Of a DNA stretch of 64,000 nt, positions 43,291 to 52,013 are shown piece by piece (the first letter of the stretch is position 1; every line of letters begins with the position of its first letter). The notes beneath the pieces were generated by a model. It was not told the DNA's origin. It made no database searches and saw nothing but the letters and a program-made list of their open reading frames with translations. The DNA comes from Modestobacter sp. VKM Ac-2985 (GTDB taxonomy: Bacteria > Actinomycetota > Actinomycetes > Mycobacteriales > Geodermatophilaceae). The position numbers were made by a program, and so were the translations under genes. The stretch lies in the NCBI RefSeq assembly GCF_026967925.1, contig NZ_JAPVBI010000001.1, positions 1,821,894 to 1,885,893 on the forward strand, written 5' to 3'.

Positions 43291-44340
43291 ATGACGGTGA
43301 TCGGCTTCCACAACTCCCACGAGCAGGTGCACCCCAGCGACCTGCTCCGCGCGGTGCAGCACGCCGAGCAGGTGGGCTTCACCGCGGCGATGTGCTCCGA
43401 CCACCTCGAGCCGTGGAACCCACGGCAGGGCGAGTCGGGGTTCGCCTGGTCCTGGCTGGGCGCGGCCATGGCGACCACCGGGCTGCCGTTCGGGGCGGTC
43501 AACGCCCCCGGGCAGCGCTACCACCCGGTGATCATCGCCCAGGCGATCGCGACCCTGGGCTCGATGTTCCCCGGCCGGTTCTGGGTCGCGCTGGGCTCCG
43601 GTGAGGCGATGAACGAGCACATCACCGGGCACGTCTGGCCGCGCAAGGAGCTGCGCGACGCGCGGCTGCGCGAGTGCGTGGACATCATCCGGGCGCTGCT
43701 GGCCGGTGAGGAGGTCAGCCACGACGGGCTGGTCACCGTCGACCGGGCCCGGATCTGGACCCTGCCCGAGCAGCAGCCGGCGCTCATCGCCCCGGCCGTG
43801 ACGGCGAAGACCGCCGCCCGGCACGCCGAGTGGGCCGACGGCCTGGTCACCATCAACCAGCCGCACGACGTGCTGCGCGAGGTCATCGCCGCCTACCGGG
43901 ACGCCGGCGGCCAGGGGACGCTCGCCATCCAGGTGCACGTCTCCTGGGACCCCGACCACGACCGCGCCGTCGCGCTGGCCCACGACCAGTGGCGCAGCAA
44001 CGTCTTCCCGCCGCCGCTGTGCTGGGACCTGGACAGCACCACGGCCTTCGACCAGGCCAGCGCGCACGTCAGCCCGGAGGCCGTGGGGGAGTCGGTCCGC
44101 ATCTCCAGCGACCTGGCCCAGCACGCGGCCTGGATCCAGGAGTACGTGGACCTCGGGTTCGACCAGGTCCACCTGCACCACGTGCCCAAGGAGCAGCTGC
44201 CCTTCCTGGACGCCTTCGGGGAGCACGTCCTGCCCCAGCTGGACGTCACCGCACCGGCCCCCGCGGTCGCGATCGACCCACCCGGCCCGGTCGAGCCCCG
44301 CCGCCCGGCGCAGGCCCCCGAGCCCGCGATCCTGGACTGA
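43291..44340 (+). CDS. luciferase-like flavin oxidoreductase (TIGR03885-like)
   Basis: A 349 aa LLM-superfamily TIM barrel. GFHNSHEQVHPSDLLRAVQHAE, MCSDHLEPWN, SMFPGRFWVALGSGEAMNE and DLGFDQVHLHHVPKEQ are visible and recall the TIGR03885 group described as non-F420 flavin oxidoreductases. A 40-residue Pro/Ala-rich tail follows the barrel. The stop is 12 bp from the GH13 gene, so the two form an operon; such LLM proteins are known next to trehalose-synthase-like genes. The substrate is unknown. Confidence 0.82.
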   Translation: MTVIGFHNSHEQVHPSDLLRAVQHAEQVGFTAAMCSDHLEPWNPRQGESGFAWSWLGAAMATTGLPFGAVNAPGQRYHPVIIAQAIATLGSMFPGRFWVALGSGEAMNEHITGHVWPRKELRDARLRECVDIIRALLAGEEVSHDGLVTVDRARIWTLPEQQPALIAPAVTAKTAARHAEWADGLVTINQPHDVLREVIAAYRDAGGQGTLAIQVHVSWDPDHDRAVALAHDQWRSNVFPPPLCWDLDSTTAFDQASAHVSPEAVGESVRISSDLAQHAAWIQEYVDLGFDQVHLHHVPKEQLPFLDAFGEHVLPQLDVTAPAPAVAIDPPGPVEPRRPAQAPEPAILD

Positions 44341-44352
44341 GGAGCGTCACCG

Positions 44353-46032
44353 ATGCGGATCACCGACACCTCGGACCTGTGGTGGAAGAACGCCGTCGTC
44401 TACTGCCTGGACGTCGAGACGTTCATGGACTGGAACAGCGACGGGGTCGGCGACCTCGAGGGGCTGGCCCAGCGGCTGGACCACCTGGCCGACCTCGGCA
44501 TCACCTGCCTGTGGCTGATGCCCTTCTACCCGACCGCCGGGCGGGACGACGGCTACGACATCACCGACTACTACGCCGTCGACCCCCGGCTGGGCACCCT
44601 CGGCGACCTGGTCGAGATGATCCGGACCGCGAACGACCGCGGCATGCGGGTGATCGCGGACCTGGTGGTCAACCACACCTCCGACCAGCACCCCTGGTTC
44701 CAGTCGGCGAAGGCCAGCACGGACTCCCCGTACCGGGACTTCTACGTGTGGCGGGAGGACGAGCCCCCGGACACCTCGGGCCAGGTGGTCTTCCCCGACG
44801 CCGAGGAGGGCATCTGGACGCACAGCCCGGAGACGGACACGTGGTACCTGCACCGCTTCTACGCCGAGCAGCCCGACCTCGACGTCACCAACCCCCGGGT
44901 CCGGGACGAGATCGCCAAGATCATGGGCTTCTGGCTCCAGCTGGGGCTGGCCGGCTTCCGGGTCGACGCCGTCCCGTTCCTGCTGGAGACCGCCGGGGTG
45001 GACGAGGACTCCGCCGCGCACTTCCCCGACCCGCACGAGTACCTGCGCGCGCTGCGCGCCTTCCTCGGCCGGCGGACCGGCTCGGGGGTGCTGCTGGGTG
45101 AGGTGAACCTGCCGTTCGAGCAGCAGGCCGAGTTCTTCGGCGGCCAGGACGGCGACGAGCTGACCATGCAGTTCGACTTCAACACGATGCAGCAGATGTA
45201 CCTGTCGCTGGCCCGTGGGGACGCCGGTGCGCTGGCCGCCTCCCTCGCCGCCCGCCCGGAGATCTCCCCGGACAGCCAGTGGGGCACGTTCGTCCGCAAC
45301 CACGACGAGCTGACCCTGGACAAGCTCGGTGACGACGAGCGCGCCGAGGTGTTCGCCGCCTTCGGCCCGGAGGAGGAGATGCAGGTCTACGACCGGGGCC
45401 TGATCCGCCGGCTGCCGCCGATGCTGGCCGGTGACCCCCGGCGGGTCCGGATGGTCTACAGCCTGCTGTTCTCCCTCCCCGGCACCCCGGTGCTCTTCTA
45501 CGGCGAGGAGATCGGGATGGGGGAGGACCTCTCGGCCGGCAGCCGGCTGTCGGTGCGCACCCCGATGCAGTGGACCAGCGGCGCCAACGGCGGGTTCTCC
45601 GACGCGCCGGCGAAGGAGCTGACCCGGCCGGTCGTCGACGGTGGCTTCGCCCCCGAGTTCGTCAACGTCGCCGACCAGCGCCGGGACCCGGACTCGCTGC
45701 TGTCGTTCATGAAGCTGCTCATCCGCCGCTACCGGGAGTCGCCGGAGCTCGGCTGGGGCGGGTTCCAGCTGCTGGAGCAGCCGCACGCCGCCGTCCTGGC
45801 GCACCTGTGCACCTGGGACGACGGAGCCCTGGTCGCGGTGCACAACCTCGGTGCCGAGCCGCTCTCGGTGCCGGTCACGGTGCCCGGCTGCGGGGCCGGT
45901 CACCGGCTGGAGGACCTGCTCACCGCGGGCGGCGCCCAGCTGGCCGACGACGGCTCGGTCGAGCTTGCGCTGGAGGGCTACGGCTACCGCTGGCTGCGGG
46001 TGGTCGCCGAGGACAGCCGCCGGATCCTGTAG
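44353..46032 (+). CDS. GH13 alpha-glucosidase/trehalose-synthase-like protein
   Basis: A 559 aa alpha-amylase-family enzyme. LWLMPFYPTAGRDDGYDITDYY and DLVVNHTSDQHPWF are conserved regions I; GFRVDAVPFL supplies the nucleophile Asp, LLGEVNLPFE the acid Glu, and FVRNHDELTLDKL the third acid. The set is complete, so it is active. The layout fits the trehalose-synthase-like subgroup, but the maltokinase and exact specificity are not visible. ATG 44353 has GAGGAG upstream. Second gene of a two-gene unit with the LLM oxidoreductase. Confidence 0.88.
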   Translation: MRITDTSDLWWKNAVVYCLDVETFMDWNSDGVGDLEGLAQRLDHLADLGITCLWLMPFYPTAGRDDGYDITDYYAVDPRLGTLGDLVEMIRTANDRGMRVIADLVVNHTSDQHPWFQSAKASTDSPYRDFYVWREDEPPDTSGQVVFPDAEEGIWTHSPETDTWYLHRFYAEQPDLDVTNPRVRDEIAKIMGFWLQLGLAGFRVDAVPFLLETAGVDEDSAAHFPDPHEYLRALRAFLGRRTGSGVLLGEVNLPFEQQAEFFGGQDGDELTMQFDFNTMQQMYLSLARGDAGALAASLAARPEISPDSQWGTFVRNHDELTLDKLGDDERAEVFAAFGPEEEMQVYDRGLIRRLPPMLAGDPRRVRMVYSLLFSLPGTPVLFYGEEIGMGEDLSAGSRLSVRTPMQWTSGANGGFSDAPAKELTRPVVDGGFAPEFVNVADQRRDPDSLLSFMKLLIRRYRESPELGWGGFQLLEQPHAAVLAHLCTWDDGALVAVHNLGAEPLSVPVTVPGCGAGHRLEDLLTAGGAQLADDGSVELALEGYGYRWLRVVAEDSRRIL

Positions 46033-46068
46033 CTGATGCTGTGGTCTGCAGCTGACGCTGTGGCCTCA
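46031..46068. repeat. Tandem 19-bp direct repeat after GH13 gene
   Basis: AGCTGATGCTGTGGTCTGC is followed at once by AGCTGACGCTGTGGCCTCA (15 of 19 identical). It overlaps the TAG stop of the GH13 gene. The rest of the 155 bp gap before the next gene contains no gene that I can support. Confidence 0.6.
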
Positions 46069-46187
46069 CGGGATCACGGTGGGTCACTCCCCGCCGTGGT
46101 CCCGCGTGTCCCACCCGCCACACCCCGGCACCTGCGCAGCTTCGTCGGGGGGCGCACCTACCGTCCGCACCCGAGGTGATCACACAG

Positions 46188-46856
46188 ATGAGCGACGAGC
46201 AGGACGTGCGGGCGGCCGGGACGGTCGACCGGGGACGACGGACGGAGACCGGGTCGACGGCGGCGGTGGTGCCCGACCAGCGGACGCAGGGCGAGCCGGA
46301 GGCACCGCCGACGGTGCCGGATGCGGCCCCGCCGGCGGCTCCGGCGGAGGAGAGACCGGACGGGGTGCCCGCGGGAGCATCGGTCCCGGCGCCCGCCGCG
46401 GACGGCGAGCCCGACCCGCGGGAGGATGCGGCCGGGGAGCTGCCGGCCGCTCCACACCCGACCGCGCCGGTCGGCTTCCGGCCACGGCCGCGGATGCCCC
46501 GGCGCGGGGGCCCGATGGTGCGGATGGGCCCGTGGGCACCGGTGGCCGGCGCGGGGCTCGGCCTGCTGCTGGGCCTGGTGGTCGTGCTCTTCCTGGCGCC
46601 GGCGGTGGACACGTTCGACCAGCGGCTGTCCCTGGTGTTCGTCGTCCTCGGGCTGACCCTGCTGGGCGCCGGCGGCACCCTGCTGGCCGATGAGGTCCGG
46701 CTCCTCCGTCGCGGTGCCCAGGCCGCCGAGGTGCGGGCGTCGAACGCGGGGGTGATCGCCGGCCTGCTCAACGGTCTCACCCCGGCCCGGCTGCTGATCA
46801 CCGCGAGCGCCTTCGTGCTCCTGCTCAGCGCCTACGTCACCAACGGCGGGGTCTGA
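46188..46856 (+). CDS. membrane protein with disordered acidic N-terminus
   Basis: A 222 aa protein. Residues 1-100 are Ala/Pro/Glu-rich and probably disordered. Three or four membrane spans follow: about residues 115-140 (PVAGAGLGLLLGLVVVLFLAP), 147-167 and 200-220, with a basic amphipathic stretch in between. No family is recognised. ATG 46188 is preferred over GTG 46176. It converges on the SRPBCC gene across a CGGTCAGC/GCTGACCG hairpin. Confidence 0.6.
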   Translation: MSDEQDVRAAGTVDRGRRTETGSTAAVVPDQRTQGEPEAPPTVPDAAPPAAPAEERPDGVPAGASVPAPAADGEPDPREDAAGELPAAPHPTAPVGFRPRPRMPRRGGPMVRMGPWAPVAGAGLGLLLGLVVVLFLAPAVDTFDQRLSLVFVVLGLTLLGAGGTLLADEVRLLRRGAQAAEVRASNAGVIAGLLNGLTPARLLITASAFVLLLSAYVTNGGV

Positions 46857-46880
46857 CCCTCGGCTCGAGCCGGGTGCGGC

Positions 46881-46905
46881 CGGTCAGCTCTGCCCCCGCT
46901 GACCG
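46881..46905. terminator. Hairpin between convergent genes
   Basis: CGGTCAGC (46881-46888) and GCTGACCG (46898-46905) are perfect complements around a 9-nt loop, with further GGCC pairs outside. It lies between the membrane protein gene and the converging SRPBCC gene. Confidence 0.45.
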
Positions 46906-46940
46906 GGCCGCGCCCGGGCCGGGCCCCCGACCGGCCCGGG

Positions 46941-47423
46941 TCAGCCGGCGAGCAGGGCGTCGAGACGTCGGTAGCCCTCCCGCACCCCGCTCTCCATGCC
47001 GCTGGCCAGGAAGGCGTCCCGGTCGGCGAAGGAGTCGACCAGTGAGGTCGCGACCAGTCGGGTGCGCCCGCCGGGCAGCTCCGCCAGCACGAGCTTCTCC
47101 AGGGCCACACCGTCGGGCATCCCCTCGAAGGTGAAGGTCTGCACGATGAGCTCGGCCGGGCGGACCTCGTGGAAGCAGCCGTGGAAGCCGTACTCGACGC
47201 CGTCCTGCACGTGCACGTACCGGTAGGAGCCGCCGGTGCGGCAGTCGTGGTGCTCGATCCGGGCCTGCATGTCGCGGGGGCCCTGCCACTGCACGACGAG
47301 GTCGGGGTCGGTGTGCGCCCGGAAGACCTTCTCCCGGGGTGCGTCGAACTCGAGGGTGATCCGGACCAGCGGGACGTCGGGGTCGGCGACGATCTGGGTC
47401 TGTGGCGCGTCGGTGGTGGTCAT
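46941..47423 (-). CDS. SRPBCC (Aha1/START-like) protein of an ArsR operon
   Basis: A 160 aa AHSA1-type helix-grip protein: LVRITLEFDAPREKVFRAHTD at the start, DLVVQWQGPRDMQARIEHHDCRTGG, the YRYVHVQDGVEYGFHGCFHEV block and the final helix GMESGVREGYRRLDALLAG. It overlaps the upstream ArsR-type gene by ATGA. This regulator-plus-SRPBCC pair is common in actinobacteria; the protein binds or modifies a small hydrophobic ligand, not identified. Confidence 0.88.
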   Translation of the reverse strand: MTTTDAPQTQIVADPDVPLVRITLEFDAPREKVFRAHTDPDLVVQWQGPRDMQARIEHHDCRTGGSYRYVHVQDGVEYGFHGCFHEVRPAELIVQTFTFEGMPDGVALEKLVLAELPGGRTRLVATSLVDSFADRDAFLASGMESGVREGYRRLDALLAG

Positions 47424-47785
47424 GTCGGGGGGCCTTCCGGTGTGGGTGGCATGGGTGGGACGTCGTCCGGCAGCGCGGCGAGGACGTCGTCGAGCCGGCG
47501 GTAGCGCTCCTCGGCCTGGCGCCGGTAGCGCTCGATCCACGTCGTCATCAGGTCGAAGACCTGCGCCTCCAGGTGCACCGGGCGGCGCTGGGCCTCCCGG
47601 CTGCGGCTGACGAGGCCGGCGTCCTCGAGCACCTTCAGGTGCTTGGACACCGCCTGCAGGCTCACGTCGTAGGGGGCGGCGAGCTCGTTGACCGTGGCGT
47701 CGCCGACGGCGAGCCGGGCCACCATGTCCCGTCGGGTGGGGTCGGCCAGTGCCGAGAACACCTGGGACAGGGCATCTGCCGCCAC
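47420..47785 (-). CDS. ArsR-family regulator (non-metal type)
   Basis: A 121 aa winged-helix repressor: ADALSQVFSALADPTRRDMVARL, then VNELAAPYDVSLQAVSKHLKVLEDAGLVSRS. No cysteine site for metals is visible, so it belongs to the group that usually pairs with an SRPBCC protein. GTG 47785 follows GAGAGGAGGTG, and a long palindrome lies just upstream. The stop overlaps the SRPBCC gene by ATGA. Confidence 0.88.
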   Translation of the reverse strand: MAADALSQVFSALADPTRRDMVARLAVGDATVNELAAPYDVSLQAVSKHLKVLEDAGLVSRSREAQRRPVHLEAQVFDLMTTWIERYRRQAEERYRRLDDVLAALPDDVPPMPPTPEGPPT

Positions 47786-47795
47786 GGCACCTCCT

Positions 47796-47825
47796 CTCGT
47801 TGTCAACCGACTGGTTGACAACGAG
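47796..47825. promoter_or_regulatory. 30-bp palindromic operator of the ArsR-SRPBCC operon
   Basis: CTCGTTGTCAACC-GACT-GGTTGACAACGAG: perfect 13-bp arms with a 4-bp spacer, ending 10 bp before the repressor's start codon. Binding here would block the ribosome-site region and promoter. A second, near-identical site lies 46 bp further up. Confidence 0.78.
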
Positions 47826-47845
47826 GGTGGTCCTGGTCGGGATCC

Positions 47846-47867
47846 TTGTCAACCAGCTGGTTGAGAA
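47846..47867. promoter_or_regulatory. Second operator of the ArsR-SRPBCC operon
   Basis: TTGTCAACC-AGCT-GGTTGAGAA, a 9-bp-arm repeat with one mismatch. The half-site GGTTGAC/GTCAACC is the same as in the first operator. Centre distance is 46 bp, close to four and a half helical turns. Confidence 0.7.
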
Positions 47868-47898
47868 AGCTGAGCGGGCGTCGTGCTGCCGGGTGCGC

Positions 47899-48645
47899 TC
47901 AGGTGCCGGTGCCCGCGGTCCGCAGCTCGGCCAGCGACAGCCGGCCGGTCACGAGGTCGTCGGCGACGTCGTCCACGACCCGGTCGGTGGCGAAGGCGTG
48001 CGCCCGGAGGACGGCCAGTGCGTCGGCGGTGTCCAGGCCCAGGGCGACGTTCACCATGCCGGTCGCCTGCCAGACCCTCGCCCGGCTCGACGCGTCCGGC
48101 GTGTCCCACCAACTGCGTCGGGCCTCCGTCAGCGGGGCGCCGGTCACGGTGGCGGCCATGGCCCGGGTCAGGGTCTCGGTCACCTGCGCGACGTCGCCCC
48201 GGTCGGTGGCCGACAGCGAGGCCAGGTCACGCACCCAGAGGTCGAGGACGACCAGGGGTCCCAGGGGTGGCGGCAACGGCACGGACAGGACGCCGCGGAA
48301 CGGCGTCTCGCCGACCAGCGCGCCGTGCAGGTCCGGCCAGTTCCGGGCGATGTCCGCCGTGTCGAAGGCGATGGCGTGGCCGTCGTCGTGCGCGCGCAGG
48401 CAGGGACCTTCGCCGTGGGTGAACTGCAGGCGTTCGGCCCGGGAGGTCGTCGGGTCGCTGGCGCCGATCGGCGTCCGCCGGCCGTGCACGTCGTGGATGC
48501 TCAGACCCGCCCCGTCGACGGGCAGGGCGGCCACACAGGCCTGGGCCAGCCGGACGCCGAGCAGCTCCGGCCCGCGCAGCTCGGGTGGGGGCAGCTGACC
48601 GAGTGCAGCGCTGAACCGCTGTGACGCAGGGGTGGGGCCGTCCAT
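47899..48645 (-). CDS. GAF-ANTAR RNA-binding regulator
   Basis: A 248 aa antiterminator-type protein. Residues 25-150 form a GAF sensor (GPCLRAHDDGHAIAFDTADI and GVLSVPLPPPLGPLVVLDLW). Residues about 180-235 form the ANTAR domain with ARVWQATGMVNVALGLDTADA and LRAHAFATDRVVDDVADDLV. ANTAR proteins bind twin hairpins in mRNA leaders. CAGGAG precedes ATG 48645. The target is not visible here. Confidence 0.88.
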   Translation of the reverse strand: MDGPTPASQRFSAALGQLPPPELRGPELLGVRLAQACVAALPVDGAGLSIHDVHGRRTPIGASDPTTSRAERLQFTHGEGPCLRAHDDGHAIAFDTADIARNWPDLHGALVGETPFRGVLSVPLPPPLGPLVVLDLWVRDLASLSATDRGDVAQVTETLTRAMAATVTGAPLTEARRSWWDTPDASSRARVWQATGMVNVALGLDTADALAVLRAHAFATDRVVDDVADDLVTGRLSLAELRTAGTGT

Positions 48646-48723
48646 GGTTGCTCCTGTCCGAGGGCGCGGGGCCGCGCCCGGCCAGCCTGGCGGCCGGAAC
48701 GGCGGTGCACCACCGGAGCGCGC

Positions 48724-49488
48724 TCAGCCGAAGGCGTCCAGCCCGAGGTGGACGGCGAGGGCCAGGCCGGCCACGGCGATGAGCCGGCGCAGCGGGGTCT
48801 GCGGCACCCGGCGCACCACCCGTGGGCCGAGCCGGCCGCCGAGCAGGAAGCCGATGGCCAGGGGGAGCGCGGCGAGCCACGCGACGTCGGCGAAGACGGC
48901 GTAGCCCAGTGCGGCCACCCCGTTGGCCAGGCCCAGGACGACGTTCTTCAGCGCGTTGCTGCGCGGCACGCCCTCGCCGGTGACCAGCAGGTACACCGCC
49001 AGCAGGAGCACCCCGGCAGCAGCCCCGAAGTACCCGGCGTAGACGGAGGCGGCGAAGGTGCCCGCGACCAGGCTCCAGTGGTCCCGAGCCGCCGGCCCCG
49101 CCGCCCCGTCGGCGGCCAGCTCCCGGGGTGGCCGCTGGACCAGGATGGCGATGGCCGCTCCGGCGATGAGGACGGGCACCAGCTTCTCGAACGCCCCGCT
49201 CGGGGTGGACAGCAGCAGCACCGCCCCGACGACGCCGCCGAGCAGCCCGACGGGCCCCAGCCGGACCAACCGGGCGCGCTGACCGGTGAGCTCCGGCCGC
49301 GAGGCGCTCACCGCACCGACCCCGCTGAGCACCAGGGCGACGGTGTTGGTCACGTTGGCCGACACCGGTGACAGGCCGGTGGCCAGCAGCGCGGGGTAGC
49401 TGATCAGGGAGGCCAGGCCGGCGATGCTGCCGATCAGCCCGGCCCCCAGGCCGGCCAGCACGAGGAGCCCGAACTCCAGGGCGCTCAT
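48724..49488 (-). CDS. TSUP (TauE/SafE) membrane transporter, second of pair
   Basis: A 254 aa eight-span protein with GAGLIGSIAGLASLISYPALLATGLSPVSANVTNTVAL at the start and AGYFGAAAGVLLLAVYLL at the start of the second repeat, the TSUP signatures. The family exports sulfite, organosulfonates or similar anions. ATG 49488 overlaps the stop of the paralogue upstream by ATGA, giving a translationally coupled pair. Confidence 0.88.
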   Translation of the reverse strand: MSALEFGLLVLAGLGAGLIGSIAGLASLISYPALLATGLSPVSANVTNTVALVLSGVGAVSASRPELTGQRARLVRLGPVGLLGGVVGAVLLLSTPSGAFEKLVPVLIAGAAIAILVQRPPRELAADGAAGPAARDHWSLVAGTFAASVYAGYFGAAAGVLLLAVYLLVTGEGVPRSNALKNVVLGLANGVAALGYAVFADVAWLAALPLAIGFLLGGRLGPRVVRRVPQTPLRRLIAVAGLALAVHLGLDAFG

Positions 49489-50273
49489 CGGCGCAGCAGC
49501 ACCCAGATCGCGGTCACCCCGAGCACCACGATCGCGCTGCGCAGCAGCGCCGCGGGCAGCCGCCGGCCCAGCGTCGACCCGACGTACCCGCCGACCAGTG
49601 CACCGCCGGCCACCAGCGCGGCCGCGCCCCAGTCGATCCGCTCCGTCGCCACGATCACGTAGGCCAGCGCCGCCACGGCGTTGACGGCGAGGGTCAGCAC
49701 GTTCTTGATCGCGTTGAGCCGGTGCAGCGGCTCGCGGAGCAGCAGGCCGAAGATGCCGATCTGCAGCACTCCCTGGCTGGCGGCGAAGTAGCCGCCGTAG
49801 GTGCCGGTCGTGTAGGCGCCGGCGAAGAGCGCAGCCAGCCGGCCGCGGCCGATCCCCTGCTCATCCTCGACCGTGCCCGCCCGGGCGCGCCGGGCAGCCA
49901 GCCGACGCTGCAGCAGGGGCTGGACGGCGACCAGCACGACGGCCAGCCCGACCAGCGCCGGCACGATCGCCTCGAAGGCCGAGGCGGGCAGGTGCAGCAG
50001 CAGGAAGGCGCCGGTGAGCGCACCCAGCACCGAGGCCGGCAGCAGCTGCAGCAGCAGCCGGCGTTGGCCGTGCAGCTCTCGCCGGTAGCCGATCGCGCCG
50101 GTCAGGTTGCCGGGCACCAGGCCCAGGGAGTTGGTGATGGTCGCCGTCACCGGGGGCAGCCCGACGGCCAGCAGCACGGGAAAGGTGACCAGCGTGCCGG
50201 AGCCGACGACGGCGTTGATCCCGCCCGCGGCCAGTCCGGCGGCGGCCACCAGGACCATCTCCCACACCGTCAT
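49485..50273 (-). CDS. TSUP (TauE/SafE) membrane transporter, first of pair
   Basis: A 262 aa eight-span protein with GINAVVGSGTLVTFPVLLAVGLPPVTATITNSLGLVPGN, the standard TSUP start, and GGYFAASQGVLQIGIFGLLL in the second repeat. It is a paralogue of the next gene, and the two may form a heterodimer or have split substrates. ATG 50273 is preferred over GTG 50279. Confidence 0.88.
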   Translation of the reverse strand: MTVWEMVLVAAAGLAAGGINAVVGSGTLVTFPVLLAVGLPPVTATITNSLGLVPGNLTGAIGYRRELHGQRRLLLQLLPASVLGALTGAFLLLHLPASAFEAIVPALVGLAVVLVAVQPLLQRRLAARRARAGTVEDEQGIGRGRLAALFAGAYTTGTYGGYFAASQGVLQIGIFGLLLREPLHRLNAIKNVLTLAVNAVAALAYVIVATERIDWGAAALVAGGALVGGYVGSTLGRRLPAALLRSAIVVLGVTAIWVLLRR

Positions 50274-50328
50274 GCCCACATCGGCGCGAGGGTGTCACAG
50301 TGGTCTGGTGTGAGGCCGCGCACGGCGG

Positions 50329-51849
50329 TCAGGCGCGGGTCAGCGCTCCCGTGGTCACCGGCGGTGCGGAGCCGGCGACCTGCACCCGGTTCTTGCCCGC
50401 CGCCTTGGCCGCGTACATCGCCAGGTCGGCCTGCTGCAGGGTGCTGGTCCAGGAGACGCCGGGCAGCACGCACGCGGCCCCGACGCTCGCCCCGACCCGC
50501 GCCGTCCCGGCGGCCAGCTGCACCGGATCCGAGGCCACCTCGACCAGTCGCCGGCCCAGGGCCTCGGCCTCGCCGGCGTCGGCGGCGTGCACCAGGACGG
50601 CGAACTCGTCGCCGCCCAGCCGGGCGCACAGCCCCGGCGCGCGGACCACCCCGGCCAACCGTGCGCCCACGGCGCGCAGCAGTTCGTCGCCCGCCGCGTG
50701 CCCCAGCTGGTCGTTGACCGGCTTGAAGTCGTCCAGGTCGACGAACAGCACCCACGGGTCGCCGGCGGGGCCGGCGGTCGCTGCCGCCAGGGCGGCGGAG
50801 AAGCTGCTGCGGTTGGCCAGGCCGGTGAGGGCATCGGTGCGCGCCTGCACCTCCAGCTCGCGGTGCGCGCTGGTCGCCCGCACGGCCAGGGACACCTGGT
50901 TCACCAGCGACTGGATGGCGACCATGCCCTCCGGGCGCAGGTACCGGCCGCCCAGGAGCAGGTGCCGGCCAGGCTCGTCCGGCATCGGGATCGCCGCCCA
51001 GCTGCCCGCCCCTCCGGTGCAGGCCACGAGCTGCCGCGGCGGGGTGATGCGCCAGGGCTGGTGCGCGACGGCAGCCGCGGCCAGGCCGGCGGCGGCCGGG
51101 GTGCGGTTGAGGGTGGGGGGCAGCTGCCGGACCGAGCCGGCGGACCGCTGCACGACGAGGAGCGCCCCGTCGTCCTCGACGAGGACCACGGACAGCCCGG
51201 GGGTGAGCCGGCAGATGTGCTCGACGGCCTCCCAGCCGCGCTGGCGGATCTGCTCGACGTCGGTGACCCCGAGCAGCTGGCCCACCAGCCGGGCGAGCGT
51301 GGCGTCCCAGGCCTGGGCCAGCTGGTGCTCCTGCAGCACCAGGGCCAGGTGTCGGGCGACCACGGCCAGCAGCGGGGCGATCGGCAGCGCACCGAGCAGC
51401 GGGGCGGCCGGAGCCGCCGTGGCGTGCCCGGGGACGACCTCCCACAGCGCGAGGGCGGCGACCAGGCCGGCGCACTGCGCGGCCGTGTAGGCCCCGGTCT
51501 CCCAGGTGCGTCCGTAGACGGCGCGGAACCACAACGCGGCGAAGGTGACGCCGAGGGCAGCCGCCGGTACCGGCGAGGCGAGGGCGAACACGCAGATGGC
51601 CACCGCGTCGAGGAGGTCCAGGGCGAGCGGTGCACGAGCCGTGGCGTAGCGGTGCAGCCACGACGTGACCAGGGCTGCCACGGCCCCGGTGATCGCGGCC
51701 AGCTGCCAGGTCTCCGCCCCGGGGACGGCTCCCAGCGAGGTGAGCACGAGGGAGACCAGGGCGGCGGCGCAGAAGAGCCAGCGGGTGCGTTCGACGAGAT
51801 CGGCGGGACGACGGAAGACCGACCAGCGTGTCGCCGGGGGTGGGGGCAT
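50329..51849 (-). CDS. membrane-anchored diguanylate cyclase
   Basis: A 506 aa signalling protein. Residues 20-170 contain about five to six membrane spans with no named family. A GAF-like stretch covers about residues 190-330 (QLVACTGGAGSWAAIPMPDEPG), then the GGDEF domain begins at ARTDALTGLANRSSFSAAL. The active site LCARLGGDEFAVL is intact, so it should make cyclic di-GMP. The inhibitory RxxD site five residues before GGDEF is absent. ATG 51849. Confidence 0.88.
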   Translation of the reverse strand: MPPPPATRWSVFRRPADLVERTRWLFCAAALVSLVLTSLGAVPGAETWQLAAITGAVAALVTSWLHRYATARAPLALDLLDAVAICVFALASPVPAAALGVTFAALWFRAVYGRTWETGAYTAAQCAGLVAALALWEVVPGHATAAPAAPLLGALPIAPLLAVVARHLALVLQEHQLAQAWDATLARLVGQLLGVTDVEQIRQRGWEAVEHICRLTPGLSVVLVEDDGALLVVQRSAGSVRQLPPTLNRTPAAAGLAAAAVAHQPWRITPPRQLVACTGGAGSWAAIPMPDEPGRHLLLGGRYLRPEGMVAIQSLVNQVSLAVRATSAHRELEVQARTDALTGLANRSSFSAALAAATAGPAGDPWVLFVDLDDFKPVNDQLGHAAGDELLRAVGARLAGVVRAPGLCARLGGDEFAVLVHAADAGEAEALGRRLVEVASDPVQLAAGTARVGASVGAACVLPGVSWTSTLQQADLAMYAAKAAGKNRVQVAGSAPPVTTGALTRA

Positions 51850-52013
51850 GGCGGTCCTCGTCCTCGAGCCCGGCTCTGCTCGCCGGAGCGTCCACCCAGG
51901 TCTTCGGCGTCCGGGGGCAGGACCTGGATCACCCGTCCGGGTCGATCACGCCGAGCGCTGCCTGCCTGCCCGGGGCCTGGACAGCTCCCACGCAGGTGAG
52001 CAGAGTGCGAACC

